This document shows positions 34,886 to 44,246 of a stretch of DNA of 56,064 nucleotides, in pieces. Source of the DNA: an uncultured Christensenella sp. (lineage in GTDB: Bacteria > Bacillota > Clostridia > Christensenellales > UBA3700); NCBI GenBank assembly GCA_949284695.1, contig CASDWJ010000010.1, forward strand, positions 1 through 56,064, in the 5' to 3' direction. The notes beneath the pieces are model-generated. The model was not told the DNA's origin, made no database searches, and saw only the letters and a program-made list of their open reading frames with translations. Numbering within the stretch: position 1 is the first letter of the stretch; each line of letters starts with the position of its first letter. The position numbers and the translations under genes were made by a program.

Positions 34886-34981
34886 CAGCGGACGCAACAC
34901 AACACCGCAAACCGCGCAGGTTTTTCGTTTGAAGGCGACATCCCATCCTTCAACACTTGACGCATTGTGCTTACTCTGCTG
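34886..34981 (-). ncRNA. Tetrahydrofolate (THF-I) riboswitch
   Basis: Matches the THF-I consensus in order: AGAGTA at the 5' side, GCGTCAAGTG, the P3 hairpin TTGAAGG/CCTTCAA enclosing ATGGGATGTCG, ACGAA, GCGCGGT and the closing TTGCGTCCGCTG. P1 is CAGC/GCTG. It begins at the predicted transcription start and precedes folT by ~70 nt. The 5' P1 strand CAGCAGAG is also perfectly complementary over 8 nt to CTCTGCTG (34843-34850) near the SD, a possible alternative pairing. Confidence 0.93.
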
Positions 34982-34986
34982 ATTGC

Positions 34987-35015
34987 ATTATATCATCTGC
35001 CTTGCGCGTTGTCAC
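34987..35015 (-). promoter_or_regulatory. Promoter of the THF riboswitch-folT transcript
   Basis: GTGACA, 17-nt spacer, TATAAT on the minus strand; start near 34980, the first base of the riboswitch. Confidence 0.75.
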
Positions 35016-35113
35016 CTGTTTTCTCACTATTCAAAAATAATCGCCCGAATATCACTTCGCGATATCTGAAGTTATAGCGGTATAAACCCGCCCCTTTTAC
35101 GCAGAATAGAATT

Positions 35114-35794
35114 ATGCTGACAGTATTTACCAGAGCGATAATCATATACGTATTTCTGCTGATAGCCATGCGGCTTATGGGCAAAAAGCAACTGGGCGAA
35201 CTTCAGCCCTTCGAGTTCGCGATCACGCTTATCGTCGCGGAACTCGCCTGCATACCGATGTCCGACACGCAGGTGCCCGTTCTGTACGGATTAGTGCCGA
35301 TATTCACGCTGTTCATCATAGAATTCATAGTCACGAAAGCGGTCAAACATTCTCTGAGGATCCGCAACCTCATCAACGGCAAACCCGTGATAGTGATGAA
35401 CCCGCAGGGGATAGACTACAAGGCGATATCCTCTCTCGACATGACGGTCAGCGACCTTATGGAAGCGCTGAGAGGTGGAGGCTGTTTTTCGCCCGCAGAG
35501 GTACAGTACGCGATCGCAGAGACCAACGGAGATATCTCGATAGTAAAAAAAGAAAGCGGGCAAGGCGCGCGCGAAAAACTTCCCTACACGCTGATATGCG
35601 AGGGCAAGACGATGAGCAACAACATAAAAAAGGCGGATATGTCCGAAAAGAAAATATACGCGCTGTTGAGACGCAGACGACTGCGCGCGAAGGACGTGCT
35701 CCTTCTGACGGCGGAGAGCGGCGGAGACTATTATCTGCAACCCATAAATTCCGCTTGCGAAACGGGAAGCGCAAAGGAGCTTGAAAATGAATAA
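35114..35794 (+). CDS. DUF421 (YetF/YcaP-like) membrane protein
   Basis: 226 residues. Three N-terminal membrane segments, with the family's RLMGKKQLGELQPFEF and the cytoplasmic YetF-type domain (NGKPVIVMNPQGIDYKAI, MTVSDLMEALR). The function of the family is not settled; it is seen with spore or stress genes in Firmicutes. No clear SD. Overlaps the DUF4363 gene by 8 bp. Confidence 0.92.
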   Translation: MLTVFTRAIIIYVFLLIAMRLMGKKQLGELQPFEFAITLIVAELACIPMSDTQVPVLYGLVPIFTLFIIEFIVTKAVKHSLRIRNLINGKPVIVMNPQGIDYKAISSLDMTVSDLMEALRGGGCFSPAEVQYAIAETNGDISIVKKESGQGAREKLPYTLICEGKTMSNNIKKADMSEKKIYALLRRRRLRAKDVLLLTAESGGDYYLQPINSACETGSAKELENE

Positions 35795-36167
35795 GATAAT
35801 CCTCGCCGTCGTGCTCGCCGTAGTGATACTCACGCTCGGAATTTGCGAGCAGGTGTTCATAAAAAGCTCTTTTGACGATCTGAAAAACGACTGCGCAAAG
35901 ATACAGGAGCTTCTGCTTTCAGGCGATTACGACAAGGCTCTTGAAATGACCGAACACGTCGAAAACGACTGGAGAAAAGAACGCGACCTGCTCGAGTTCG
36001 CCTGCCCCAACACGGACATCAAAGACATCGCCAAAGAGATAGGAGAACTCAAAGGCTCCCAGATAGCCGAAATGTACGACGACTCGATCACTCGTTGCGA
36101 AGTCATAATGGCTATGGCTGAAAACTCCAAAAATCTGCTTTCCTACAAATGGAAAAACGTGCTGTAG
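35787..36167 (+). CDS. DUF4363 family protein
   Basis: 126 residues. One N-terminal membrane anchor, then a helical extracytoplasmic domain (DYDKALEMTEHVENDW, EIGELKGSQIAEMY). Common partner of DUF421 proteins in Clostridia. The ATG has AAGGAG at 8-nt spacing; a TTG two codons earlier is less likely. Function unknown. Confidence 0.88.
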   Translation: MNKIILAVVLAVVILTLGICEQVFIKSSFDDLKNDCAKIQELLLSGDYDKALEMTEHVENDWRKERDLLEFACPNTDIKDIAKEIGELKGSQIAEMYDDSITRCEVIMAMAENSKNLLSYKWKNVL

Positions 36168-36173
36168 GCACAA

Positions 36174-36199
36174 GGAGCGCAAACTTATGCGCTCTTTTT
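36174..36199 (+). terminator. Terminator of the DUF421-DUF4363 operon
   Basis: GAGCGCA/TGCGCTC hairpin with five T. Confidence 0.82.
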
Positions 36200-36236
36200 C
36201 TTTTCTTGCTGAAAACCGAGAACTTTATCGCAGTCG

Positions 36237-36351
36237 GCAAAAAAACAAGGTCGTCCGACGGACGACCCCGAGTGTCGATTTTCGGGCTGCCTGTTCAGCC
36301 TTGCTGCCGCTGCTATGGCGGTGCCAGAATCAGGTTTGTTTTCAACACTTC
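36237..36351 (-). ncRNA. Candidate small structured RNA downstream of uvrA
   Basis: A ~115-nt transcript is predicted from a consensus promoter 36358-36386 to a strong terminator (GGTCGTCC-GTC-GGACGACC, then T run). Internal hairpins: CCGC/GCGG, GGCTG-AACAGG-CAGCC and CCCGA/TCGGG. No ORF of note and no match to the SRP RNA, 6S, tmRNA or RNase P motifs that I know. It is on the same strand as uvrA, starting 69 bp beyond its stop. Confidence 0.65.
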
Positions 36352-36357
36352 ACAGAT

Positions 36358-36386
36358 ATTATAACCAGTCGTTGAACCTTTGTCAA
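36358..36386 (-). promoter_or_regulatory. Consensus promoter of the candidate small RNA
   Basis: TTGACA, 17-nt spacer, TATAAT on the minus strand: identical to the sigma-70/sigma-A consensus. No gene start follows it. Confidence 0.88.
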
Positions 36387-36419
36387 CGGATTTCTGTTAA
36401 AATATCGGCTTTCCCGTTT

Positions 36420-39239
36420 TTATTGCATTCCGAGTTTTTGTCTCAGATATTGCCCCGTATAGCTTGCTGGATTTTCCGCGACCTGCTCCGGAGTGCCTTC
36501 GGCTATCACGGTGCCGCCCGCGTCTCCGCCTTCGGGACCCAGATCTATTATATGATCTGCGACCTTGATCACGTCGAGGTTGTGCTCGATGACGACCACG
36601 GTATTGCCTCCCTCGACAAAGCGTTGCAATATAGAGATCAGTTTCTTGACGTCCGCGCTGTGCAGACCCGTCGTCGGCTCGTCGAGAATATATATCGTCT
36701 TGCCCGTACTGCGCTTGGAAAGTTCTGTTGCGAGTTTTACGCGTTGCGCCTCGCCGCCCGACAAAGTCGTTGCGGGCTGACCCAGTTTGATATACGAAAG
36801 TCCGACGTCGTCGAGAGTCTTGATCTTGTTGTATATCTGAGGTATGTTCCTGAAGAACTCGCACGCTTCGCCGACCGTCATTTCGAGCACGTCGTAAATG
36901 CTCTTTCCTTTGTATTTGACCTGCAGGGTCTCGCGGTTGTATCTCTTGCCGCCGCAGACTTCGCAGGGCACGTATACGTCTGAGAGGAAGTGCATTTCTA
37001 TTTTGATTATGCCGTCGCCCTGACAGTTCTCGCATCTGCCGCCCTTGACGTTGAAGCTGAAGCGCCCCGACTGGTATCCTCTCGCCTGCGCCTCCGGCGT
37101 CTTTGCGAAAAGCTCTCTGATATTGGTGAACACGCCCGTATACGTCGCGGGATTCGAACGCGGAGTCCTGCCTATAGGGCTCTGATCGATCTGTATCACC
37201 TTGTCGAGGTTTTCTATGCCGTCAATGCCGTCGCAATCCGAATACCCCTCTCTTGCGCCGTTGAGTCTCGCGGCGAGAACGGGATAGAGAATCTCGTTGA
37301 TAAGACTGCTCTTGCCGCTGCCCGACACGCCCGTCACGGCGATGAATTTGCCGAGAGGCAGGGTCACGTCGATGCCTTTGAGGTTGTTCTTTCTCGCGCC
37401 GTGTATGACGAGAGACCTGCCGTTGCCTTCGCGCCGCGTAGCGGGCACTTCTATCTTTTCTCTGCCCGCAAGATATGCGCCCGTTATCGATTTTTCGCAC
37501 GCCATGACCTCGTCGGGAGTGCCTGAGACCACGACTTCGCCGCCGTGCACGCCCGCGCCCGGTCCGATGTCTACAATATAATCCGCCTTCTCCATCGTCT
37601 CCTCGTCGTGCTCCACGACTATCAGCGTATTGCCGAGATCGCGCAACCTGGTTAGGGTTTCGAGAAGTCTGGAATTATCGCGCTGATGCAGACCGATACT
37701 CGGCTCGTCGAGGATGTAGAGGACGCCCATAAGACCGCTTCCTATCTGCGTGGCGAGCCTTATTCTCTGCGCTTCTCCGCCCGACAGCGTACCCGCCGCG
37801 CGCGACAACGTCAGATATGCAAGACCCACGTTTTTGAGAAAACCAAGTCTCGCGTTGATCTCCTTGAGTATCTGCGCGCCTATCTTCGCGTCCTTATCCG
37901 ACAGTTGCAGACCCGCGAAAAACGCAAGGCATTTGTCTATCGACAGATTGCAGAGTTCGGATATATTCAGACCGCCGACGGTAACGGCGAGCGCTTCTTT
38001 TCTCAGTCTCTTGCCGTGGCAGACATCACACGGCACCTGAGTCATATACCTCTCGAGATCTGCCTTTACGTTGACCGAAGAAGTCTCGTTGTATCTTCTC
38101 TGCAAATTGTTGATCACGCCTTCGAACTTTCTCTTGAACACGCCGTGGAAGGTCGCGCTGTCGTAAGTCACCTCGATGTCGGAGCCGTCGCCGTAAAGCA
38201 ATATCTGCTTTATGTTTTCGGGCAGATCCTTATACGGAGTGTCGAGGCTGAAGCCGTACTTTTTCGCAAGCGACACGAGCGCCTGGCGGTTGACCTTGCA
38301 AGAATCCATGATATACCAGCCCGAAGCGTCGAGCGCGCCTTCGTTGACCGACTTGTCGCCTTTGATGACTTTTGCGGGGTCGATCCTCGAAGTGAATCCG
38401 AGACCAGAACACTTGGGGCACGCGCCGAACGGGCTGTTGAAACTGAACAGTCTCGGCGTCAGCTCCTCTATGCTGACGTCGCAGTCGGGGCAGGCATAAA
38501 GGGTGGAATAGAGCGTCTTTTTGCCGTCCGTCTCCACTTCGACGAGCCCGCCGGCGAGCTTGAGCGCCGTCTCTAAGCTGTCGGTCAGACGTCTCGACAG
38601 GTCCTCTTTCATCACCAGTCTGTCGACCACGACTCCTATCTCGTGCTTGATATTCTTCTCAAGGCTGATCTCCTCGTCGAGCGTATAGTCGTTGCCGTCC
38701 ACTATGACGCGGACGTATCCGTTTTTCTTGAGTTGCTCGAGCTGTTTGGAGAACTCGCCCTTTCTTCCTCTGACGACGGGCGCAATTATACGCAGTTTCG
38801 CGCCTTTCTGCGCCGTCATGACTTTGTCTGCGATCTGATCGACAGACTGCCGTTCTATCTTCTTGCCGCACTTGGGGCAATGTACCTCGCCTATCCTCGC
38901 GTAAAGAAGTCTCAGATAGTCGTATATCTCGGTCACCGTGCCCACTGTCGAACGCGGGTTGTTGGAAGTGGTCTTCTGATCTATCGATATTGCGGGAGAA
39001 AGCCCGTCTATGCGGTCGACGTCGGGCTTGTCCATCTGCCCGAGGAACTGGCGAGCATACGAAGAAAGACTCTCCATATACCTGCGCTGACCCTCTGCAA
39101 AGATCGTGTCGAACGCGAGCGACGATTTGCCCGAACCGCTCAGTCCGGTAAAAACGACCAGCTTGTTGCGGGGTATCGTGACGTCGATATTCCTGAGGTT
39201 GTGCACCCTCGCGCCTTTTACGAAAATATCCTCTCTCAT
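36420..39239 (-). CDS. uvrA: Excinuclease ABC subunit A
   Basis: 939 residues. Damage-sensing ATPase of nucleotide excision repair. Two ABC modules with Walker [10 protein letters not shown] (residues ~33-41) and [10 protein letters not shown] (~640), two ABC signatures ([24 protein letters not shown]), and zinc-binding cysteines ([29 protein letters not shown]). Overlaps uvrB by 4 bp. Confidence 0.98.
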   Translation of the reverse strand: MREDIFVKGARVHNLRNIDVTIPRNKLVVFTGLSGSGKSSLAFDTIFAEGQRRYMESLSSYARQFLGQMDKPDVDRIDGLSPAISIDQKTTSNNPRSTVGTVTEIYDYLRLLYARIGEVHCPKCGKKIERQSVDQIADKVMTAQKGAKLRIIAPVVRGRKGEFSKQLEQLKKNGYVRVIVDGNDYTLDEEISLEKNIKHEIGVVVDRLVMKEDLSRRLTDSLETALKLAGGLVEVETDGKKTLYSTLYACPDCDVSIEELTPRLFSFNSPFGACPKCSGLGFTSRIDPAKVIKGDKSVNEGALDASGWYIMDSCKVNRQALVSLAKKYGFSLDTPYKDLPENIKQILLYGDGSDIEVTYDSATFHGVFKRKFEGVINNLQRRYNETSSVNVKADLERYMTQVPCDVCHGKRLRKEALAVTVGGLNISELCNLSIDKCLAFFAGLQLSDKDAKIGAQILKEINARLGFLKNVGLAYLTLSRAAGTLSGGEAQRIRLATQIGSGLMGVLYILDEPSIGLHQRDNSRLLETLTRLRDLGNTLIVVEHDEETMEKADYIVDIGPGAGVHGGEVVVSGTPDEVMACEKSITGAYLAGREKIEVPATRREGNGRSLVIHGARKNNLKGIDVTLPLGKFIAVTGVSGSGKSSLINEILYPVLAARLNGAREGYSDCDGIDGIENLDKVIQIDQSPIGRTPRSNPATYTGVFTNIRELFAKTPEAQARGYQSGRFSFNVKGGRCENCQGDGIIKIEMHFLSDVYVPCEVCGGKRYNRETLQVKYKGKSIYDVLEMTVGEACEFFRNIPQIYNKIKTLDDVGLSYIKLGQPATTLSGGEAQRVKLATELSKRSTGKTIYILDEPTTGLHSADVKKLISILQRFVEGGNTVVVIEHNLDVIKVADHIIDLGPEGGDAGGTVIAEGTPEQVAENPASYTGQYLRQKLGMQ

Positions 39240-41254
39240 TTCTTCTTTTTCCTGCCTTGAGAACTTGCGCTCTCCTTCTTTTCTCCGTTATTGTCTCCCT
39301 TTGACGCCTTGGCGATACGCTCTTTGAGCGAAGTTATCTGCTCGCGGTATTTTATCGCAAGCTCGAAATCGAGGTTGTTCGCCGCTATCTTCATCGCCGA
39401 ATTGAGTCTCTCGAGTTCCTTGTAAAGATCCGCAGTCGACACGCGCTCTTTTTCCTCGAGCTTCTTGGTGATCTCGAGCGTATTGCTGATCTCTTTGACG
39501 ATCGTCCTCGGCGTGATGTTGTGTTCTTTGTTGTAAGCCTGCTGCTTTTCGCGGCGGCGGTTGGTCTCGTCTATCGCGCGGCGCATACTGCCGGTGATAT
39601 TGTCGGCGTACATTATGACCTTTGCTTCGCTGTTTCTCGCCGCCCTGCCTATCGTCTGTATCAGCGCGGTCTCGCTTCTTAAAAAGCCTTCTTTGTCAGC
39701 GTCGAGTATAGCGACGAGCCGCACTTCCGGCAGGTCGAGACCTTCGCGGAGAAGGTTGATGCCGACCAGTACGTCGAAGTCGCCTTTTCTCAGACCCGTG
39801 ACGATCTCGATACGTTCGAGAGTGTCGACGTCCGAGTGCATATACCTGACTTTGACGTGCTGTTCGGTCAGATATTCGGTCAGGCTTTCCGCCATCTTCT
39901 TGGTGAGCGTCGTGACGAGCACTCTGCCCTTTTTCGCGACGTTCTCGTTTATTTCGGAGAGCAGATCGTCTATCTGCCCCGCTATCGGTCTTATCTCCAC
40001 TTCGGGATCGAGAAGCCCCGTCGGGCGAATGAGCTGTTCTACGACCTGACCCGCCTCGCCCAGTTCGTACGGCGCGGGCGTAGCCGACACGCATATCATC
40101 TGCCCCACTCTCTCGTCGAACTCGTGGAAAGTCAGCGGTCTGTTGTCGTACGCCGACGGAAGCCTGAAGCCGTATTCGACGAGATTGACCTTTCTCGAAC
40201 GGTCTCCGTTGTACATCGCGCGTATCTGCGGCAGAGTCATGTGGCTCTCGTCTACGAACAGCACGAAATCCTTGGGAAAGAAGTCGAGGAGCGTATAAGG
40301 CGGTTGCCCCGGCTGTCTGCCGTCGAAATAACGGGAGTAATTTTCTATGCCGCTGCAATAGCCCATCTCGCGTATCATCTCCACGTCGTAGCTGACGCGC
40401 TCCTGCAGTCTCTGCGCCTCGAGCAATTTGTTCCTCTTTCTGAAGTCCTCTACGCAGTCTATCATATCGAGAGATATCTGTCTCAGACTTTCCTCTCTCT
40501 TTTCTTTCTGCACGACGTAGTGGCTCGCGGGGAAAAGGTTGATGTGCTTCAGCTCGCTTATCGGCTTTGCCGTCAGCGGCTCGAACTGCACGATCTTCTC
40601 TATCTCGTCGCCCCAGAACTCTATGCGCACCGCGATCTCGGAGCTGTCCACGGGGAACACCTCGACTACGTCGCCGCGCACCCTGAACGTCGCGCGCTCG
40701 AACTCTATGTCGCTCCTCTTGTACTGTATCTCGACGAGACGGTCGATGAGTTCTTCTCTGTCTATCGTCATGCCGGGGCGCAGGGATATCGCCATGCTGT
40801 AATACTCGAGCGGCGCGCCGAGGCCGTATATGCAGGATACCGAAGCGACGACGATGACGTCTCTGCTCTCGCAGAGCGCGCCCGTAGCCGAGTGGCGCAG
40901 TTTGTCTATCTCGTCGTTTATCGACAGATCCTTTTCGATATAGGTATCCGTCCGCGGGATATACGCCTCGGGCTGATAGTAGTCGTAATAAGATACGAAA
41001 TATTCGACTCTGTTGTTGGGAAAAAATTCTCTGAACTCGTTGCAAAGCTGTGCCGCGAGCGTCTTGTTGTGGGCGATGACCAGCGCGGGGCGGTTGAGCC
41101 GCTTTATCACGTTGGCCATAGTAAAAGTCTTGCCGCTGCCCGTAACGCCCAGCAAGACCTGAGTCCTCAAACCGTCGTTGATCCCTTCGACGAGTTTGTC
41201 GATAGCCTGCGGTTGGTCTCCGCAAGGCTGAAATTTACTGTGTAACTCGAACAT
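39236..41254 (-). CDS. uvrB: Excinuclease ABC subunit B
   Basis: 672 residues. Helicase-like damage-verification subunit that hands DNA to UvrC. Walker A GVTGSGKT (residues 36-43), beta-hairpin region [29 protein letters not shown], helicase motifs TIGRAARN, and C-terminal UVR motif ([14 protein letters not shown]-like). The C-terminus ends in a Lys/Ser-rich tail. It begins immediately after the stop of the upstream small gene. Confidence 0.98.
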   Translation of the reverse strand: MFELHSKFQPCGDQPQAIDKLVEGINDGLRTQVLLGVTGSGKTFTMANVIKRLNRPALVIAHNKTLAAQLCNEFREFFPNNRVEYFVSYYDYYQPEAYIPRTDTYIEKDLSINDEIDKLRHSATGALCESRDVIVVASVSCIYGLGAPLEYYSMAISLRPGMTIDREELIDRLVEIQYKRSDIEFERATFRVRGDVVEVFPVDSSEIAVRIEFWGDEIEKIVQFEPLTAKPISELKHINLFPASHYVVQKEKREESLRQISLDMIDCVEDFRKRNKLLEAQRLQERVSYDVEMIREMGYCSGIENYSRYFDGRQPGQPPYTLLDFFPKDFVLFVDESHMTLPQIRAMYNGDRSRKVNLVEYGFRLPSAYDNRPLTFHEFDERVGQMICVSATPAPYELGEAGQVVEQLIRPTGLLDPEVEIRPIAGQIDDLLSEINENVAKKGRVLVTTLTKKMAESLTEYLTEQHVKVRYMHSDVDTLERIEIVTGLRKGDFDVLVGINLLREGLDLPEVRLVAILDADKEGFLRSETALIQTIGRAARNSEAKVIMYADNITGSMRRAIDETNRRREKQQAYNKEHNITPRTIVKEISNTLEITKKLEEKERVSTADLYKELERLNSAMKIAANNLDFELAIKYREQITSLKERIAKASKGDNNGEKKESASSQGRKKKK

Positions 41255-41617
41255 TTAACCCCAGATAGCAGTAAGTATGCGCACCAGCGTAAAGCTGAGT
41301 ATCGCGCCGCAGATAGTAAGTATCAGCTTGAAGATTATCGCGCGCTTTTCCGCGGCGATCTGTCTCGAGAAAGCGTAGCCGTTCTGATGCAGGGTGAAGC
41401 AATAATATTCTTCCCCCTTTTTGTCCGTCGTGATCATCTCGAAGAAATCCTCGGTGACGAGCGCCTTGAGGTTGGATTCGAGCTCGTCGCGTTTAAAATC
41501 ACTGCTTAAAGGTATCTCCTTGAGCAGGTCGATAGGACGTATCAGACATACGCCCTCCTTGCGGATAGCATGCGAATAGATCACTTTCATCAGCAGTTTC
41601 TGTTTTTTACTGAGCAT
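41255..41617 (-). CDS. Small protein: winged-helix-like domain plus C-terminal membrane anchor
   Basis: 120 residues, unknown. The first ~85 residues look like a small winged helix (KLLMKVIYSHAIRKEG, ELESNLKALVTEDFFEMI, then a beta-wing KKGEEYYCFTLHQNG), followed by a single membrane helix (IIFKLILTICGAILSFTLV). SD GGAGATAAGG. Its stop touches the uvrB start (TAAATG), so it is co-translated with uvrBA. It may be a membrane-bound regulator; DNA binding is not shown. Confidence 0.75.
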   Translation of the reverse strand: MLSKKQKLLMKVIYSHAIRKEGVCLIRPIDLLKEIPLSSDFKRDELESNLKALVTEDFFEMITTDKKGEEYYCFTLHQNGYAFSRQIAAEKRAIIFKLILTICGAILSFTLVRILTAIWG

Positions 41618-41632
41618 ATCCTTATCTCCTGC

Positions 41633-41655
41633 AAATTGTCCTGTCCGTGTAGGTT
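41633..41655. repeat. Short dispersed repeat, copy 3
   Basis: 20 of 23 bases match the copy at 15100, same orientation, in the gap between two small genes of the hom-uvrA operon. Confidence 0.45.
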
Positions 41656-41662
41656 TTCTGCC

Positions 41663-42118
41663 TTAATGGATAGCGAAATGCATGATCAGAGCGACGATCG
41701 CGCCGCCGATTATGCCGCCTATAACGCCTCCCGTCAGTCCCCATATCAGGGCGAGGGTGCGACTGTGCAGTTTCTTGCGCAAGTGGTCGACGAACTGTTC
41801 TCCGCCTTTCATCACGACGACGGGTCTGCCCGCCGCGTCGGTGCGCACGACGGCTTTTTCGTCGTCGCTGACAACGTTCATCGTCGCCAGTTCTTCGTTG
41901 AGGTTCCTGCCCTTGAGGGTGACGGCAAAGCAGACCGACTCGTCGTCGCTGTACTTGACCGTCAGGCAACCCTGCTGCAACAGCGACTTCCATACGGCTT
42001 TTCCCGCGTCGTCGGGACCGCCGTCGAAAACGTCGGTCCAGTCGAGCACGGCAAACTTTTCGCCGTCGGTCATTGTGCACAACTTTGAAAGAAGCGCTAC
42101 GCCGTCCTTGTCGAGCAT
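41663..42118 (-). CDS. Second small protein with winged-helix-like domain and glycine-zipper membrane anchor
   Basis: 151 residues, unknown. N-terminal ~110 residues again suggest a winged helix with wing (VWKSLLQQGCLTVKYSDD, VCFAVTLKGRNLNEEL), then a linker and a Gly-rich membrane helix (IWGLTGGVIGGIIGGAIVAL). The architecture parallels the next gene, from which it may be a distant duplicate. The ATG lies 1 nt after the hom stop, so translation is coupled to hom. Confidence 0.72.
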   Translation of the reverse strand: MLDKDGVALLSKLCTMTDGEKFAVLDWTDVFDGGPDDAGKAVWKSLLQQGCLTVKYSDDESVCFAVTLKGRNLNEELATMNVVSDDEKAVVRTDAAGRPVVVMKGGEQFVDHLRKKLHSRTLALIWGLTGGVIGGIIGGAIVALIMHFAIH

Positions 42119-42119
42119 T

Positions 42120-43391
42120 TTATCTCTCCACCTTTATTACGTTTCTTACGCCGATGACGTTGGAAAGGCGGCTGATCTCCTCGATAGCCTTCATCATCGA
42201 CTTTTTCTTGACCTCGTGAGTCACGAACACGATGGGAATGATCTCTTTGCGGTCGTCCTGTCTCATCTGGCTGATGGACACCTTGTGTTTCTTGAACACC
42301 GCCGCAACGTCCGCGATAACGCCCGCGACGTCGTGCACGTCCATTCTGATATAATATTCGCTGGGATAATCCTCGTCGATATCCTTTGCGGTCATCACGT
42401 TGTTCATCTCGCCGTAACGCGCATGCTTGTCCTGTCTCGCGCAGAACACGATATCGCTGACGATCGCGCTGCCTGTGGGAAGCGCGCCCGCTCCTCTGCC
42501 GTAAAGCATTATGTCACCGACGTTGTCGCCGACGAGGAATACAGCGTTGAACGAGTCGTTGACGTTGGCGAGCGGGTGATCCTTGCTGAGGAACACGGGG
42601 TTGACTCTCGCCTCGATCTTGCCGTCTCTCTGCTTGGCGATCGCGAGGAGTTTGATCACAAAGCCGAGATCTTTCGCGATGGCGATATCCTCTCTCGTGA
42701 TCTTGGTGATGCCTTCTCTCTCGATGAGTTCGACAGGCAGGCGCTTGTTGAACGCGAGCGAAGAAAGGATGCTGAGTTTGTAGCTGGAGTCGTAACCCTC
42801 TACGTCGGCGACGGGGTTAGCCTCTGCATAACCGAGCGCCTGAGCGTCCTTGAGCACTTCGGAATAATCCGCTCCCTCCTGCGTCATCTTGGAGAGAATA
42901 TAGTTGGTCGTACCGTTGATGATCGCCTTTATCTCGAGGATCGTGTTGGCCTGCATAGCCTGAGTCATCATTCTGATGATCGGCATACCGCCGCCCGTGG
43001 TAGCCTCGTAATAGAGACCCGCGCCCGTCTTTGCGGCGACGTTCTCGAGTTCCGGCCAGCTCTTGCTGAACATCTCCTTGTTGGACGTGACTATGCTCTT
43101 GCCCGCCGCGAGCGACTTCATGAGGAAAGTCTTGGCAGGTTCCGTTCCGCCCATACATTCGACGACTATATCCACGCTGTTGTTGGCGCAGATCTCGTCT
43201 ATATCCGCCGCGAAATAGCTCTTGTCGAGACCGTATCTCGCGCCCTTGGTCGTATCCTTGTCGAGACAAGCCACGACTTCGACTTCTACGCCGTATTCTT
43301 CAGCGATCTGCTTTTTTCTTTCGATGAGTATCTGCGCGGTACCTCCGCCGACGACGCCCATACCGAGTATTGCTACACCGACTTTTTTCAT
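42120..43391 (-). CDS. hom: Homoserine dehydrogenase
   Basis: 423 residues. NAD(P)H-dependent reduction of aspartate semialdehyde to homoserine, cytoplasmic. N-terminal Rossmann ILGMGVVGGGTAQIL, catalytic-domain segments GGGMPIIRMM, INGTTNYILSKM and DVEGYDSSYKL, and a C-terminal ACT domain (YYIRMDVHDVAGVIADVAAVF) for feedback by threonine. SD AAGGAG. First in line before two small membrane proteins and uvrBA; 77 bp separate it from coaX. Confidence 0.97.
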   Translation of the reverse strand: MKKVGVAILGMGVVGGGTAQILIERKKQIAEEYGVEVEVVACLDKDTTKGARYGLDKSYFAADIDEICANNSVDIVVECMGGTEPAKTFLMKSLAAGKSIVTSNKEMFSKSWPELENVAAKTGAGLYYEATTGGGMPIIRMMTQAMQANTILEIKAIINGTTNYILSKMTQEGADYSEVLKDAQALGYAEANPVADVEGYDSSYKLSILSSLAFNKRLPVELIEREGITKITREDIAIAKDLGFVIKLLAIAKQRDGKIEARVNPVFLSKDHPLANVNDSFNAVFLVGDNVGDIMLYGRGAGALPTGSAIVSDIVFCARQDKHARYGEMNNVMTAKDIDEDYPSEYYIRMDVHDVAGVIADVAAVFKKHKVSISQMRQDDRKEIIPIVFVTHEVKKKSMMKAIEEISRLSNVIGVRNVIKVER

Positions 43392-43468
43392 ATATATTCT
43401 CCTTTGTGCCGTGAGGCAAAATTTGTTTATCCGTGTTTATTAAAGCCGCTTTTTTGTTGCAAGCGGGA

Positions 43469-44245
43469 TCATTTTGCGTTCATATCGTAGATGATCTTGA
43501 GCCCCTTGAGAGTCAGCGATCTGTCCACGATGTCGAGTATCTTTTCTTCTTCCACCGCGAGGATGAGCTGGCTGAGACCGCCCGTAGCGATGACCTTTGC
43601 TCCGGCAAAGCCTTCCTGCTTTCTGAACCCCTCGACGATGTATTTGACAAGCCCCGTAAAGCCGTATATTATGCCCGCCTGCAGATTTGCGTCAGTCGTC
43701 TTGCCGACTATGCTCTGCGGCTTGGTCAGCTCCACTCTCGTCAGCTTGGCGGTATTGCTGACAAGCGACTCGAGACTGCTCTTTATGCCCGGGCAGATAC
43801 AACCGCCCATGAATTCGCCCTTTGCCGAGATCAGATTAAACGTGGTCGCGGTGCCGAAGTCCACGACTATGCAGGGTCCTCCGTACAACTTGTACGCGGC
43901 GACGCTGTTGACGATCCTGTCCGCGCCGACCTCCTGCGGATTGGTATATCTGACGTTGAGTCCCGTCTTTATCCCTGTCCCCACCGTCATCGGCTTCTTG
44001 CCGATATAATATCTGCACGCATGCTCCACCGTGTAGTTGAGCGGAGGACATACCGAGGACATTATCACGCCCGTGATATCCTTCATATCCACTCCCCCGA
44101 CCTTGAACATATTGCTTATCTCTATGCCCAGTTCGTCAGCGGTGCGCGGCACTTTGACCGAAAGTCTCCAGGACTGACAGAGTTTGTCGTCCTTGTAGAG
44201 CCCGAGTTTGATATTTGTGTTTCCGACGTCGATAACGAGTAACAT
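43469..44245 (-). CDS. coaX: Type III pantothenate kinase
   Basis: 258 residues. ATP- and monovalent-cation-dependent first step of CoA synthesis. Motifs: VIDVGNTNIKLGLY at the N-terminus, ISSVCPPLN, EVGADRIVNSVAAY, VVDFGTATTFN and GGCICPGI. The gene begins 1 nt after the stop of the ECF S-component gene, which supports pantothenate as that transporter's substrate. Confidence 0.96.
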   Translation of the reverse strand: MLLVIDVGNTNIKLGLYKDDKLCQSWRLSVKVPRTADELGIEISNMFKVGGVDMKDITGVIMSSVCPPLNYTVEHACRYYIGKKPMTVGTGIKTGLNVRYTNPQEVGADRIVNSVAAYKLYGGPCIVVDFGTATTFNLISAKGEFMGGCICPGIKSSLESLVSNTAKLTRVELTKPQSIVGKTTDANLQAGIIYGFTGLVKYIVEGFRKQEGFAGAKVIATGGLSQLILAVEEEKILDIVDRSLTLKGLKIIYDMNAK

Positions 44246-44246
44246 A

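Noticed and set aside
36237-36351. SRP (4.5S) RNA as identity of the small RNA
   Set aside because: The conserved GGAAG/AGCAG internal loops of SRP RNA are missing; only a vague GCAGCAAGGC similarity exists.
37145-37165. GATTCGAA-type tRNA T-loop-like sequence
   Set aside because: It lies inside uvrA in a conserved coding stretch; no acceptor, D or anticodon arms can be formed around it.
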